The notes: generated by a model not told the origin, from the sequence alone. DNA of 64,000 nucleotides from Kiritimatiellaeota bacterium B1221 (GCA_029269125.1 JARHXX010000007.1:1-64000); one strand, 5' to 3'; counted from the stretch's first letter, positions 54,805 to 64,000 are shown. A program made the numbers and translations.

Positions 54805-57800
54805 TCATGACTCCGCAGGAAGTGTAAATGAAAACGTGGACCCCTTCCCTACCGAAGAGTCCACCCAAATGCGCCCGCCGTGGCGCTCGATAATTTTTTT
54901 ACAAAGAGGTAAACCAATACCTGTTCCCGAAAATTCATCCCGGGTGTGTAATCGTTGAAAAAGTAGGAAAATCCGTTCATAATATCGCGGATCGATGCCA
55001 ATACCATTATCTTTTATAGAAAATTGACATAATCCCTTCTCATCCAGGCCCTTTGCTTCTATTTCAATTTTGGGCCTTGAGTCTGTTTGATATTTCAGTG
55101 CATTACCAATCAAATTTTGAAATAACTGGGTGAGCTGCACCGGGTCCGCCATTACCCGGGGAAGATCAGCATAAAGAATCTCGGCCTCCCGCTCCCGGAT
55201 CGCCACTTCCAGATTCGCCAATGCCGAAATCAAACAATCCTTACTCTCAATGGCAGAGAAAACTTTCCCCCGGGTCCCCACCCGGGAATAGGCCAGCAAA
55301 TCATTGATCAGGCCCCGCATCCGGTCGACACCTTCCACGATATGATGCACCAACTCTTCAGCCCCTTGGTCCAAACCGTGACTATAGCGCTTCTGAAAAA
55401 TCTGCACACAACCCGAAACCGCCCGTAACGGCTCCTGCAAATCATGGGAGGCCACGTAGGCAAACTGCTCCAGGTCCCGATTGCTGTTTTCGAGTAAGTT
55501 TTTTTGTTCGCGTAATTTCAGCTCCATTTCTTTCCGCTCTGTAATAAACTGGGTGAAAAACAATAATCCGCCAATACTTCCATCCGAAAGGTGCCAGGGC
55601 CGCACTTCCCACTGTAACCACTCCATACGTCCATCCGGTTGAGGAAACGGATCCTCATCACAATATTCCACAGCCCCTTTCAATACACGGCGGTGACACT
55701 CTTTCCATCTTTCGGGTATATCGGGGAAAATATCATAATGACATTTCCCAATGATTTCCTCTTTCGTGAGCTTGTAATCATCCAGCCACTGCTCACTGGC
55801 CTGCAAATAACACATATTCAGATCCATCATGGCAATAGCCGCCGGTGCGTGCCAGACAAAATCCTGCAGTAATTTCTCACTGGCACGAAGTTTGTATTCA
55901 AACTCCTTTTCCGACGTCACGTCCATGTTTACGCCCACCATCCGAATCGCTTTGCCCTCCGCGTCGAAATGCACAACCCCCACCCCATAAACAAACCGGA
56001 TCTCTCCATCCGGACGCCTGATCCTGAAGGTGTGCTGAAAGGCCTGTTCACCCGAAAGCGCCAACTTCAGCTTTTCTTCCGTTTCCTGGACATCCTCATC
56101 CAGCACCATTTCCTTCCATATAGCAAATGACACCGGACCCTCAGTTCCGAACAGGGTGTGCATGATTTCATCCCAAGTCAACGTGTTACCGGATATATCC
56201 CAGTCCCATACACCGATGGAAGCTGCTTCGCTCGCCAAAGTTAAGCGCTCTGAATAATGCTCCAGTTTAATCAAAGCCTGTTTTAATTCGGTGATATCCT
56301 GAAAGGTCCCTGTGAGCCGTACAATCTCCCCCTCTTCATTGACTACAGCCTCCCCCCGGGCAATGGCCCAACGCCGGGAACCATCCGGACGAAACACCTC
56401 CAATTCCACCTCATACCCTGCCCCTTCCGACATCGCTTTGTCCACCACCTGGGTCACAAGCTTCCAGGATTCCGGACTAAACATTTTTTCCTGCCTCGGA
56501 TAGTCAGGCGGCTCCTGTTCCGGGTCCAGACCCACGATCTGAAAAAGCTCTTTACTCCAATACACTTTCCCTGTAGCCGTATCCAAATTCCAACTACCCA
56601 AACAGCCAATCCGTTGCGCTTCACTTAAAAGTTTTGCATTCTCGACCAACTCCAAATTAGAGGCATTTAACTCGGCAGTTCGTAATGCGACTTGCGCCTC
56701 CATGGCCACATAGGCGAGCCGGATCTCCTCTTCCGCCTCTTTGAGCTTCGTGATATCCGCCCGGATTGCAATATACTGCTCCGGTCTTCCTTGCGAATCA
56801 CACAAAGGTACAATCGTGGTATCGACCCAATAATACGAACCATCCAAACACTGATTCCGGATTTCCCCCCGCCAGGTTTTCCCATCACGGATCGTCTCCC
56901 ATAAATTCCGGAAAAATTCTTTGGGATGTAAATTTGAGTTTACAATCCGGTGATCCCGCCCGATTAGATCCTCCCGGGCATATTGCGATAACTCACAGAA
57001 TTTATCATTCACAGAAAGGATTTTCCCCTCCGCATCCGTGATGGCGACAATGGCATGTTCATCCAAGGCCATTTTAAGATCTTCAAGAGCTTTAAATGAG
57101 GCTTTTGCCTGATCCTCAGCCTGCCGGCGCTGGTCAATATCCGTATTGGTTCCAAACCATTTGACCACCCTTCCTTCAGCGTTTTTTTGAGGAATACACC
57201 GCGTTTTAAACCAGCAGTATTCACCATCATACCGCTGAATTCGAAACTCATCATCGAAAGACTCCCCATTTTTGAATGCCTTTTCTAAACTTTTATGCGT
57301 TCGTGCCCGATCCTCCACGTGAACCCGCTCCAACCAACCATACCCCAACTGTGCTTCTTCTGGAACACCGGTATACGCGACCCACTGCGGACTTAAATAA
57401 TCACACTCGCCATCCGCTTCACAGGTCCAAACCAATTGGGGAAGAGACTCAATTAAATTTTGATATCGCAGATCCCCTTCTCTGACTTTGGCATCGGTTC
57501 GATCCACCCAATTGGCGGTCATCCAGATTAAAGTGGAAAAAAGAACCACCAGAATAACCGCAAAAACAGCCAAGCCAAATTCATAATCGAAATATCCCGC
57601 ATGCTCCAATTGTAATAAAAACCAACCGACAACGATGGGGACAATCATGGCCAAAGGCAACAGAAAACGCACAAGCCGCCCTCCCCGCCCTTCTCGGGTC
57701 AGGATCAACAACGCATGCTCCCCCTGATGCGCGCTCAACAGCCCCAGACCCAACACCATAAAACAAAAGGCTGTGTGAACTGCCATTGATGAGAAAAGTG

Positions 57801-58350
57801 AGACCGCATACAGGGAGTCCACCCCGTAGACATAGCCCGCAAAGGCCAGCAGGGCAATTAAAGTTTCCAAAAGCGCCAAAACACAAGACACCAGACATTC
57901 CTTCTCTGCGCACCATTCCATCAGTAAAACGGCAACCCCCACCAATAAAAAGTTCAGGGCGGTCGCACCAGACATGCTCCCCGCATCCAAAAACAAATAA
58001 GAACCCGGCGCAATGAACATTACCCCGGCGGCAAATCCCATCACGGCCCGGCGCACACCCGCGGCCCGAGACGCTTTGCCCTGCAGAATAAGCGCCCAGC
58101 CACACAACAAAAAGCATCCCGCAGTCGACACCTTCATGGTTTCCCAACCCGAAACCACACTCTTCAAACTTTGAATGTCCGCAGCCCATCCCACAAGCAC
58201 CGCCGATGCAAGCAGACAGACAAAAACCCCCGCCATCACCGAAAAATTTTTAGAGCCAGGCCTCATTGTACGGGAAAGATTTTTCATCAGGAATAATAAG
58301 AAATATAAAATATTACGAAATCGAAGGGATGCGTATCCATGAGAACCCAT
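54805..58350 (-). CDS. multi-PAS membrane sensor histidine kinase
   Basis: 1181 residues. A membrane sensor of about seven to eight helices occupies residues 38-285 (MASE-type, family not assigned). Five PAS/PAC units follow (about 300-420, 430-550, 580-700, 705-830, 835-955). The kinase core has His969 in YVASHDLQEPLRA (phytochrome-like HisKA), the N box NLIGNALKY at about 1080 and GTGIGLPLCKKI. The start is uncertain: 58350 or 58287 (MKNLSRT). A typical integrator of several signals, and first gene of a three-gene unit with the hybrid kinase and the pentapeptide protein. Confidence 0.92.
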   Translation of the reverse strand: MGSHGYASLRFRNILYFLLFLMKNLSRTMRPGSKNFSVMAGVFVCLLASAVLVGWAADIQSLKSVVSGWETMKVSTAGCFLLCGWALILQGKASRAAGVRRAVMGFAAGVMFIAPGSYLFLDAGSMSGATALNFLLVGVAVLLMEWCAEKECLVSCVLALLETLIALLAFAGYVYGVDSLYAVSLFSSMAVHTAFCFMVLGLGLLSAHQGEHALLILTREGRGGRLVRFLLPLAMIVPIVVGWFLLQLEHAGYFDYEFGLAVFAVILVVLFSTLIWMTANWVDRTDAKVREGDLRYQNLIESLPQLVWTCEADGECDYLSPQWVAYTGVPEEAQLGYGWLERVHVEDRARTHKSLEKAFKNGESFDDEFRIQRYDGEYCWFKTRCIPQKNAEGRVVKWFGTNTDIDQRRQAEDQAKASFKALEDLKMALDEHAIVAITDAEGKILSVNDKFCELSQYAREDLIGRDHRIVNSNLHPKEFFRNLWETIRDGKTWRGEIRNQCLDGSYYWVDTTIVPLCDSQGRPEQYIAIRADITKLKEAEEEIRLAYVAMEAQVALRTAELNASNLELVENAKLLSEAQRIGCLGSWNLDTATGKVYWSKELFQIVGLDPEQEPPDYPRQEKMFSPESWKLVTQVVDKAMSEGAGYEVELEVFRPDGSRRWAIARGEAVVNEEGEIVRLTGTFQDITELKQALIKLEHYSERLTLASEAASIGVWDWDISGNTLTWDEIMHTLFGTEGPVSFAIWKEMVLDEDVQETEEKLKLALSGEQAFQHTFRIRRPDGEIRFVYGVGVVHFDAEGKAIRMVGVNMDVTSEKEFEYKLRASEKLLQDFVWHAPAAIAMMDLNMCYLQASEQWLDDYKLTKEEIIGKCHYDIFPDIPERWKECHRRVLKGAVEYCDEDPFPQPDGRMEWLQWEVRPWHLSDGSIGGLLFFTQFITERKEMELKLREQKNLLENSNRDLEQFAYVASHDLQEPLRAVSGCVQIFQKRYSHGLDQGAEELVHHIVEGVDRMRGLINDLLAYSRVGTRGKVFSAIESKDCLISALANLEVAIREREAEILYADLPRVMADPVQLTQLFQNLIGNALKYQTDSRPKIEIEAKGLDEKGLCQFSIKDNGIGIDPRYYERIFLLFQRLHTRDEFSGTGIGLPLCKKIIERHGGRIWVDSSVGKGSTFSFTLPAES

Positions 58351-58548
58351 ACATCCTACCCTTACTTATAGGCGACAACAATCACTTTTTCACCTTGAGG
58401 ACCATGAATATATACCAAATTCCAAAAACAAACCGCCAGCATGACCGGGCGCCCTCAAACATTCCCCAAAAAAAGCTTGCATACCAATACACTATATTTA
58501 TTCATTTACTATACCTTTAACATATGAATCCCCAAAAAAGGCAAAATT
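58351..58548. other. divergent intergenic region between PAS kinase and PEP-CTERM gene
   Basis: About 200 bases, AT-rich toward the PEP-CTERM gene. It should hold two promoters. No palindrome or repeat stands out. Confidence 0.4.
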
Positions 58549-59754
58549 ATGAACCACAAAACGATAACAATCGTATGCGTCACCATGATGACCGCAGCCA
58601 TTGCACAAGGACAATCCTTATATTGGGACACGAATGGAGCGGCCGCTGGCGCTGGCAGTATAGCCGACGGAACATGGGATGAAAGCACCACCGCCAACTG
58701 GACCACTGATGCGGCAGGAACTTCGGCCACCGGCACATACACTTCCGGTAGTGATGTTGTTTTTTCTGCAGGATCAGATGTAACAAGTGCAAATATTACC
58801 GTATCCGGCACCCAAATTGTAAACTCCCTTACCTTTAAAGAAGGCAATGTGGTGTTGAGCGGGAGCAATCTTGACGACTTAAGTGGAAGCAATGTGGATA
58901 TCACAGTGAATTCCGGTGCTTCAGGCACCATTTCGGTCGGTTCATTTAATTCCAACCTTGCGATTGAGGGAAGTTTCAACGCAAGTACATTAGGTTCAGG
59001 AGGCTACGTCTACAAAACCGGCGCAGGAACGGCAACCATCAATCGATTAGATGCACGCATTATAATAAACGGTGGCACCATCATCTCGTCCGGTGTAGGC
59101 GGAAAAAAAATCAAACAGACAACCATTAATAATTCGGGCACTTTACGCATCACCGGCGACACCCTCGTTAGCGGAAAGACCACCATGGCTGTCAACACCG
59201 GCGGCACCCTCGAAATGGCGGCGGGTATATCACAAACTGTGAGCTTTTTTACCGGTGGAGGCTCTGTAATCGGTGAAGCGGGATCAGAACTGAAAGTGGG
59301 TGGAGATAATAAATCCACTACGTTTGATGGGGACATTTCCGGTGATTTAGATCTGTTTTCTATCGGAACCGGCAGCTTCACCCTCAGTGACAGCTCCTCC
59401 ATGGAATTTCAAATCAGCGGAGACGGTGCAAACAATGCCATTCTGGGTGATGGAATCAACGACACCGCCACAAACCTTAACGGTTCTTTCAGCTTTGATC
59501 TCAGTGGTGCGGATCTTACCGCAGGCAACAGCTGGCAAATCGTGGACATCGCCGGTCTCAACGAAACCTTCGGAGGGACATTTAATGTCGTAGATTTCAC
59601 CAATAACAGCGGCGTCTGGACCAATGACAGCAACAGCGACTTGATCTTCAGTCAGGCCACCGGTGCATTAACCGTCATCCCGGAACCCTCCACCCTGTCC
59701 CTCATGATAGGCTTCGCAGGACTCACATTTCTTATGTTCCGCAACCGCCGCTGA
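58549..59754 (+). CDS. PEP-CTERM-sorted autotransporter-like protein
   Basis: 401 residues. Signal peptide (TIVCVTMMTAAIAQG), a Gly/Ser/Thr/Asn-rich beta-helix-like body with SLYWDTNGAAAGAGSIADGTW, typical of autotransporter-associated repeat proteins, and a canonical C-terminal VIPEPSTLSLMIGFAGL with basic RNRR end. The tail directs exosortase-dependent sorting to the outside of the cell. The body is probably adhesive or a matrix protein. A strong terminator follows. Confidence 0.88.
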   Translation: MNHKTITIVCVTMMTAAIAQGQSLYWDTNGAAAGAGSIADGTWDESTTANWTTDAAGTSATGTYTSGSDVVFSAGSDVTSANITVSGTQIVNSLTFKEGNVVLSGSNLDDLSGSNVDITVNSGASGTISVGSFNSNLAIEGSFNASTLGSGGYVYKTGAGTATINRLDARIIINGGTIISSGVGGKKIKQTTINNSGTLRITGDTLVSGKTTMAVNTGGTLEMAAGISQTVSFFTGGGSVIGEAGSELKVGGDNKSTTFDGDISGDLDLFSIGTGSFTLSDSSSMEFQISGDGANNAILGDGINDTATNLNGSFSFDLSGADLTAGNSWQIVDIAGLNETFGGTFNVVDFTNNSGVWTNDSNSDLIFSQATGALTVIPEPSTLSLMIGFAGLTFLMFRNRR

Positions 59755-59777
59755 ATCTTTTCCAAACGAAAATTCAT

Positions 59778-59810
59778 ATTCCGGCATCCCATCAAGATGC
59801 CGGAATTTTA
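59778..59810 (+). terminator. Rho-independent terminator
   Basis: An 11-bp stem (attccggcatc/gatgccggaat) with a 7-nt loop and a T run, 23 bp after the PEP-CTERM gene stop. Confidence 0.9.
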
Positions 59811-59868
59811 TTACCGGCCTCAAATACAAAATAAAGATTCAACAAATATACAACCCGACACAAAACCC

Positions 59869-60426
59869 ATGAGACATCTTCTAAAACCTTCACGATTCAT
59901 TCCCCTCCTCCTTACCAGCCTGCTATATGTAAATAACGCCAGCGCCGACGCTTCTACATTAATCGACGAAAAGTTCGAAAAAACAGGCGACGAATCCTGG
60001 CCCGCCGGCTGGCCCCAACCCGCAGAATGCAGCTGGGAAAGCGAAAAAGGAAACAGCTTTCTTCGTATCGAAAGTACCGAACCGGGCAAAATGATCATGG
60101 TCTACCGGGAAATCGCCATTCCCGCCGGCACCCAATCTTTGGAACTCTCCTGGAAAACCAGAGTCACCGGATTGGTAAAAGGGGAAAACGCCTGGTTCGA
60201 TGCCCGCATCATGATGGAGTTTTTAAATGCCGACCGCCAAGCCGTCAGCCCAAAAGCGCCCAGCCCGAATGTTTCAAAGGATACCGGCGGATGGATCGAA
60301 AAATCGATAACCTTCGATGTGCCTGAAAACGCCGCCATCCTGAAGTTTATGCCCACCTTGTTTCGCGTTGAAGCAGGTCAATACGACCTGGATAACATTG
60401 TCCTCAAAGCGATCCCTGAAGAATAA
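59869..60426 (+). CDS. small exported beta-sandwich-like protein related to the GH5 N-terminal module
   Basis: 185 residues from ATG 59869. Signal peptide (FIPLLLTSLLYVNNASA) is followed by a domain with many strands, including ESWPAGWPQPAECSWE, SLELSWKTRV and VPENAAILKFMPTLFRVEAG. Its end matches the N-terminal module of the GH5 enzyme at the right edge (VPEDAVSLEFMPSLFNV, then DLDDLSMK against DLDNIVLK). It is probably a secreted carbohydrate-binding-type protein. It has no catalytic motif. A hairpin terminator follows. Confidence 0.7.
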   Translation: MRHLLKPSRFIPLLLTSLLYVNNASADASTLIDEKFEKTGDESWPAGWPQPAECSWESEKGNSFLRIESTEPGKMIMVYREIAIPAGTQSLELSWKTRVTGLVKGENAWFDARIMMEFLNADRQAVSPKAPSPNVSKDTGGWIEKSITFDVPENAAILKFMPTLFRVEAGQYDLDNIVLKAIPEE

Positions 60427-60464
60427 CCCCGTAAAACCACTCCTATTTTAAAACCCTTTTACCG

Positions 60465-60489
60465 CGCCAAGGACAGTCTGTCCTTGGCG
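60465..60489 (+). terminator. hairpin terminator candidate
   Basis: A perfect 11-bp stem (cgccaaggaca/tgtccttggcg) with a 3-nt loop, followed by ttcgtttt. Located after the small beta-sandwich gene. Confidence 0.75.
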
Positions 60490-60627
60490 TTCGTTTTGTA
60501 AAAATACTTGACCATCCGCCAGTCATCATCCGCCGAGATAACCTGATGCGGCGGCCCGCATCAGGTACAAGCCAAAAAGAAAACAGAACGGATCGACATT
60601 TTACTGCGTCAAACGGGCCGACGCCTC

Positions 60628-61494
60628 CTACTGACGATACACAACCGGAGACTGCCCTTTTCGACGCTTAAACCAATTGGTGAAATGCGACGCCTGCCTA
60701 AAACCCAGATTATAGCCAATCGATTTTATCGATTCATCCGTCACTTCCAAAAAATAACAGGCCGCATCCTCCCGTCGCTTTTCCCAAAACTCCCGGGCGC
60801 TCATCCCAATCTGTTCCAACAAGATACGGTTCAGATGCACCTTACTCAGATCCGTCACTTGCAGAAGTTGATCCGAAGGAAATGGTTCATCCAGCGACGC
60901 TTTATTTAAACAGCGAATTGCCAAGGCGGCCCGGTTATCCATACTCCGGGCATACGATAGCTCATGTCCTGACGCCACCAGCACTTTCACCAATTCTAAA
61001 AGAAAAGCGGGGTAACGGGTCTGCAATTTTAAAAACGACTCGATACTTGAAGACTGCTTAAACAATAGTTCTCGCGAACTCGGAAAATTCCGCTCCACCA
61101 ACTGATGCAACGCGTTTGCCTTTTTAAGCAATTGAGGAAAATCTTCAGCATCACAAACCACCCCTTCTTTATTATAGAAAAGATTTTCGCCCGTCGGCCA
61201 CTGACAGAGAAAACGAATCGATAGAATCTTGGCCGCACCTGAAAAATGCTGTTCACTTTCAGCCGCCGGACAAAGGATCCATTGGCCCTTTTTTGCCCTC
61301 AAACGATTTCCGGATGATCTTACCTCAACCTCCCCCTCTTCCAAATACCACAACCAGTTTCCATAAGCATGGCTTACCGTACGGTGTCGATCATACGGTT
61401 TCACCCGCCCCCGATAGATCCACAGCAACTCCATGCGGAAGGTCGACCATTCATGCAGAGTGGGCTGCTGCGTACCGGGAACTGAAAGATGCAT
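60628..61494 (-). CDS. AraC-family transcriptional regulator
   Basis: 288 residues from ATG 61494. A cupin-like N-terminal part (GNWLWYLEEGEVEVRS, KKGQWILCPA) precedes two helix-turn-helix units (DLSKVHLNRILLEQIGMS, then SIKSIGYNLGFRQASHFTNWFKRRKG). The upstream in-frame start at 61554 adds 20 hydrophobic residues unlike AraC proteins, so it was rejected. Nearby targets could be the small exported protein gene, the divergent PEP-CTERM gene or the GH5 gene. Confidence 0.9.
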   Translation of the reverse strand: MHLSVPGTQQPTLHEWSTFRMELLWIYRGRVKPYDRHRTVSHAYGNWLWYLEEGEVEVRSSGNRLRAKKGQWILCPAAESEQHFSGAAKILSIRFLCQWPTGENLFYNKEGVVCDAEDFPQLLKKANALHQLVERNFPSSRELLFKQSSSIESFLKLQTRYPAFLLELVKVLVASGHELSYARSMDNRAALAIRCLNKASLDEPFPSDQLLQVTDLSKVHLNRILLEQIGMSAREFWEKRREDAACYFLEVTDESIKSIGYNLGFRQASHFTNWFKRRKGQSPVVYRQ

Positions 61495-61660
61495 AAGTTT
61501 TGGCCGGAAAAAGTAAAAAGAGAAAACCAAAAATGATAAATTTAGATAACTCATTCATCAATTATGACAAGTAAAACCTTTTGTCCCCTGTCCTGAATAA
61601 TTGTAGCCTTAAAAGGTAAATTAAAGACATCTCAGGTAACACCTCACTCGGAGACCTCCC

Positions 61661-62635
61661 ATGAAAAAAACAAGCCACCTCTTACTGTTAAGCGCATTGT
61701 TCCTGTCCGTGGGCAACCTGCTCCAAGCAGATCTCCTCGCCTATGAAGGATTTGACTCCTCCGTTTACAACACCACCGCAGGTTTTGCCAACAACAACCT
61801 TTCTGGACAGGGAATAGGAAGTGGAAGCGGGTTTACCGTTGACTGGGGTGCAGCCACCTCGGATGGGGAGACTTTGGGTGGCTCGGCTGGCACGATTCCC
61901 TATTGGCTAAATACAAACAACTCCAGCGCGTCCGCCTATTACAGCGCAAGTACCGGTCAAGCCAGTTACACGGATGGAAATTCACAAACGCTGGCCACCA
62001 CCGCTGGTCAATCCACCTTTACCGGTGACGGCACCCGGGTCTCACTTCAACGATTCACTTCCACAGGCACATCCGCACCAAACGTACTTTATCTAAGTGC
62101 ATTGGTGACGCTGGATGGAAGTGCCACTGATTTGTCCATTGGCTTTGCCAGTGTAAACACTGGCAGTAACGATGATCGCCCATTTTCATTTGGTTTCAAC
62201 GTCGATAATGAACTAACGACTGTTGGCTGGGGCTCCGGGACGTCGAACAGCACTCCAGGTGGCGCAATAAGCAGTGTGAGCAGCTACGGTGCGGGCACCT
62301 ATCTGCTGGTGGCAAAAATCACAAACAGCGGCGGAGCTGGCGACACACTGGACCTTTGGTTAGACCCCCTACTGGGTAACGAAGCAGGGTCAGGTTCTGC
62401 GGAACTTACCGTCACGGGTGGAGGTTTCTTTGTAGGAAGCAATAGTTCTTGGTCAGTCGACGGACTCGTTTTGGACTCTTCAGGAACCGGCAGCGTCAGT
62501 GTTGACGAACTGCGGGTGGGAACCACCTGGGACGACGTAACCCCGACGGCCGTCCCCGAAGCCTCCACCCTCGTCCTGTCCATGCTCTCCCTGGTCACCA
62601 TTATCGGCCTTCGTTCTTCCAGAAACCGCCGCTGA
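61661..62635 (+). CDS. PEP-CTERM exported protein
   Basis: 324 residues with signal peptide (LLLLSALFLSVGNLLQA), a Gly/Ser/Thr-rich beta body with DLLAYEGFDSSVYNTTA, the LamG-like feel of a sugar-binding sandwich (not proven), and a C-terminal VPEASTLVLSML tail ending in RNRR. A ribosome site GGAGACC precedes the ATG. Divergent from the AraC regulator. Confidence 0.85.
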   Translation: MKKTSHLLLLSALFLSVGNLLQADLLAYEGFDSSVYNTTAGFANNNLSGQGIGSGSGFTVDWGAATSDGETLGGSAGTIPYWLNTNNSSASAYYSASTGQASYTDGNSQTLATTAGQSTFTGDGTRVSLQRFTSTGTSAPNVLYLSALVTLDGSATDLSIGFASVNTGSNDDRPFSFGFNVDNELTTVGWGSGTSNSTPGGAISSVSSYGAGTYLLVAKITNSGGAGDTLDLWLDPLLGNEAGSGSAELTVTGGGFFVGSNSSWSVDGLVLDSSGTGSVSVDELRVGTTWDDVTPTAVPEASTLVLSMLSLVTIIGLRSSRNRR

Positions 62636-62678
62636 TACAGCAAGCAGTACAGCGGGTGGTGAACCTAACATCATCCTA

Positions 62679-62705
62679 AGCCCTGTTTCATTTTATAACA
62701 GGGCT
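62679..62705. terminator. hairpin terminator between convergent genes
   Basis: agccctgtt/aacagggct 9-bp stem with a 9-nt loop; T-rich after atagaa. It lies between the PEP-CTERM gene and the GH5 gene. Confidence 0.7.
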
Positions 62706-62740
62706 ATAGAATTTTCAAAATGCCTTGGCGAAATCAGAAA

Positions 62741-64000
62741 TCAGGGCAAAGGCGTCGAGTCAAAACGTTTTCCTGACAACGCCTCTTTCGCATACACGCC
62801 CCAAAAAGGCGTGGGGGTATATTCCCAATCCAACAAGATACGCGGACTGGCCTTGGGATGAAAACACCAAGCGGTCCAATTTAATCGGTTTTCCTGGATA
62901 CAGTTCAGCATCCGCGGCACCCAGGTCTGCCAGTCCTCCTGACGCTCCTCCGGCATCCAACTCATTTTCTTTTCGTCCGCCCCCACTTCTCCCACCAAAA
63001 TCGGATGTACCTTCGCCACTTCCAAAAAGCTGTTCTGCCAATCAGACTTCCAGGGATACACATGGGTGGAATACATCACCCCGTGCCCGCCCGGATGCTC
63101 TTCGATCGCAAAGCCATTTAAAATTCCGGACAGATCATAGGCCCAATCCAGTCCCCCCACCACCACAATATTATTTGCACCGGTTTCGCGCACCGTATCC
63201 ACCATTTTCTGCATACCTATCGCCATAAAGCCTTTGGCATTTTGCTGCTTTTCAATTTCCGAAAGGAAAGCATCCTCGTCGGCCGGCTGTTCTTTGTCAG
63301 CCACAAATCCGCCATTCCGCCAAACCTCCCAGGAAGTACTGTGCGGCTCATTCAACAAATCAAACAGCACCGCCGGATGATTTTTATATCGCGTGGCCGC
63401 ATCTTCCCAGAATTCAATATCCCCTTCGCGGGGCGCACGGTAGTGATGCAGATCCAGCACGGTATACACCCCGCGGTTGGCCGCAAAAATAATCATATGG
63501 TCCACCGTCTGACGATACTTCTCCGCCTCATCTCCAAACCAGTATTTCGATTTTACCGGCAGACGGATCACACTCGCCCCCCACTGTTCAATTGAAACTT
63601 CAGCCGATTTCAGCACATTCTCTCCCGCCTGACTCCATTCCAGACTGGCGATGTTCACCCCCTGCAACCACACTTCATTTCCCTCCGGATCCACCAGCCG
63701 GTTCCCCCGCACTTTCAGTACCGGCGGCCAATGGCTTTCATCCGCGACTTCAGGCGCCACCGTCAACCTCGCTTTTTCTGCCGCTCTGACTGCCTGTTTT
63801 TCTTTCAGCGGTCCCGCCTCAACCGGCTTCATCGACAGATCATCCAAATCCAAAACCCCGCTTTTGACATTAAACAAACTCGGCATAAACTCCAAAGATA
63901 CCGCATCTTCCGGCACCAAAAATTCAAGCCGCCGCTCTTGCCAACCGTCGGAGGAATGACGGGAGTACGGCGGACTTATACTGTGTTTTTTCCCCGATGC
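62741..64000 (-). CDS. GH5-family glycoside hydrolase with N-terminal module, 5' end cut by window
   Basis: At least 419 residues; the frame stays open to position 64000, so the N-terminus is outside. The visible start is a strand-rich module (GWQERRLEFLVPEDAVSLEFM) like the stand-alone protein at 59869. The GH5 TIM barrel follows: LQGVNIASLEW, VIRLPVKSKYW, DLHHYRAPREG, FDLLNEPHSTSWE (acid/base Glu after Asn), STHVYPW and LVGEVGADEKK (nucleophile Glu). It cleaves beta-glucan, mannan or a related glycan. The missing 5' end should encode a signal peptide. Confidence 0.88.
   Translation of the reverse strand, partial: ASGKKHSISPPYSRHSSDGWQERRLEFLVPEDAVSLEFMPSLFNVKSGVLDLDDLSMKPVEAGPLKEKQAVRAAEKARLTVAPEVADESHWPPVLKVRGNRLVDPEGNEVWLQGVNIASLEWSQAGENVLKSAEVSIEQWGASVIRLPVKSKYWFGDEAEKYRQTVDHMIIFAANRGVYTVLDLHHYRAPREGDIEFWEDAATRYKNHPAVLFDLLNEPHSTSWEVWRNGGFVADKEQPADEDAFLSEIEKQQNAKGFMAIGMQKMVDTVRETGANNIVVVGGLDWAYDLSGILNGFAIEEHPGGHGVMYSTHVYPWKSDWQNSFLEVAKVHPILVGEVGADEKKMSWMPEERQEDWQTWVPRMLNCIQENRLNWTAWCFHPKASPRILLDWEYTPTPFWGVYAKEALSGKRFDSTPLP

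Noticed and set aside
60628..61554. Longer start for the AraC regulator at 61554
   Set aside because: It would add 20 hydrophobic residues atypical of AraC proteins; the ATG at 61494 fits the family start.

Overview
The window reads as chromosomal DNA from a Verrucomicrobiota bacterium, most likely class Opitutia. This is an inference from gene content. The pointers are three exported proteins with PEP-CTERM-type sorting tails, a type II pseudopilin with a C-terminal H-X9-DG-like motif, many polysaccharide-active enzymes (GH78-like, GH28-like, GH5, an SGNH esterase), AraC regulators beside sugar genes, and a complete succinate-to-propionate operon with a sodium-pumping decarboxylase. No rRNA or tRNA gene was recognised. 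Many genes overlap by ATGA, so operons are compact.

Positions 1-15.7 kb. A GC-rich 65-bp tandem repeat sits at the left edge. It is followed by a DJ-1/PfpI protein coupled to a NERD-domain membrane protein, an orphan undecaprenyl-phosphate sugar transferase and a PEP-CTERM-like protein. An AraC regulator, a DUF2459 lipoprotein and a HAD protein form one unit, divergent from a sugar isomerase and a Gfo/Idh oxidoreductase. Then come a RapA-type SWI2/SNF2 ATPase, a GH78-like rhamnosidase broken by two +1 frameshifts and coupled to an SGNH esterase, and a PAS-SpoIIE phosphatase.

Positions 15.7-23.3 kb. One minus-strand operon encodes an 824-residue TPR protein, ExbB, ExbD, a TonB-like protein, a zinc-ribbon membrane protein, HisD and HisC. 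Upstream of it lies a decayed oxidoreductase-like stretch.

Positions 23.3-34.9 kb. This minus-strand operon encodes the methylmalonyl-CoA route from succinate to propionate: succinate CoA-transferase, MutA, MutB, MeaB, epimerase, an ABM-fold protein, and the alpha, small membrane, biotin-carrier and beta subunits of a Na+-pumping methylmalonyl-CoA decarboxylase. A perfect 11-bp inverted repeat lies directly upstream of its apparent promoter, in an activator position.

Positions 35-41.4 kb. This part is accessory in character: unknown membrane proteins, a pseudopilin, about 1 kb of GC-rich hairpin-dense sequence with no convincing gene, a 37-bp tandem repeat, and a truncated Rhs protein with a variable C-terminal domain and a coupled two-helix putative immunity protein.

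Positions 41.5-50.5 kb. A RimK-like ATP-grasp ligase carrying an extra RCK_C/TrkA_C-like domain is coupled to an aspartoacylase/desuccinylase-type hydrolase and a retropepsin-like protease. A PfkB-type sugar kinase, a large exported protein of unknown family, a small lipoprotein, an exported cyclophilin and a GH28-like protein follow.

Positions 50.7-64 kb. An ArsR regulator is divergent from an Old Yellow Enzyme with two matching operator-like palindromes between them. A three-gene signalling unit (five-PAS histidine kinase, hybrid kinase with three receivers, Qnr-like pentapeptide protein) follows. The right end holds two PEP-CTERM proteins, a small exported beta-sandwich-like protein, an AraC regulator and a GH5 enzyme cut by the window edge. 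The small exported protein resembles the visible N-terminal module of the GH5 enzyme.
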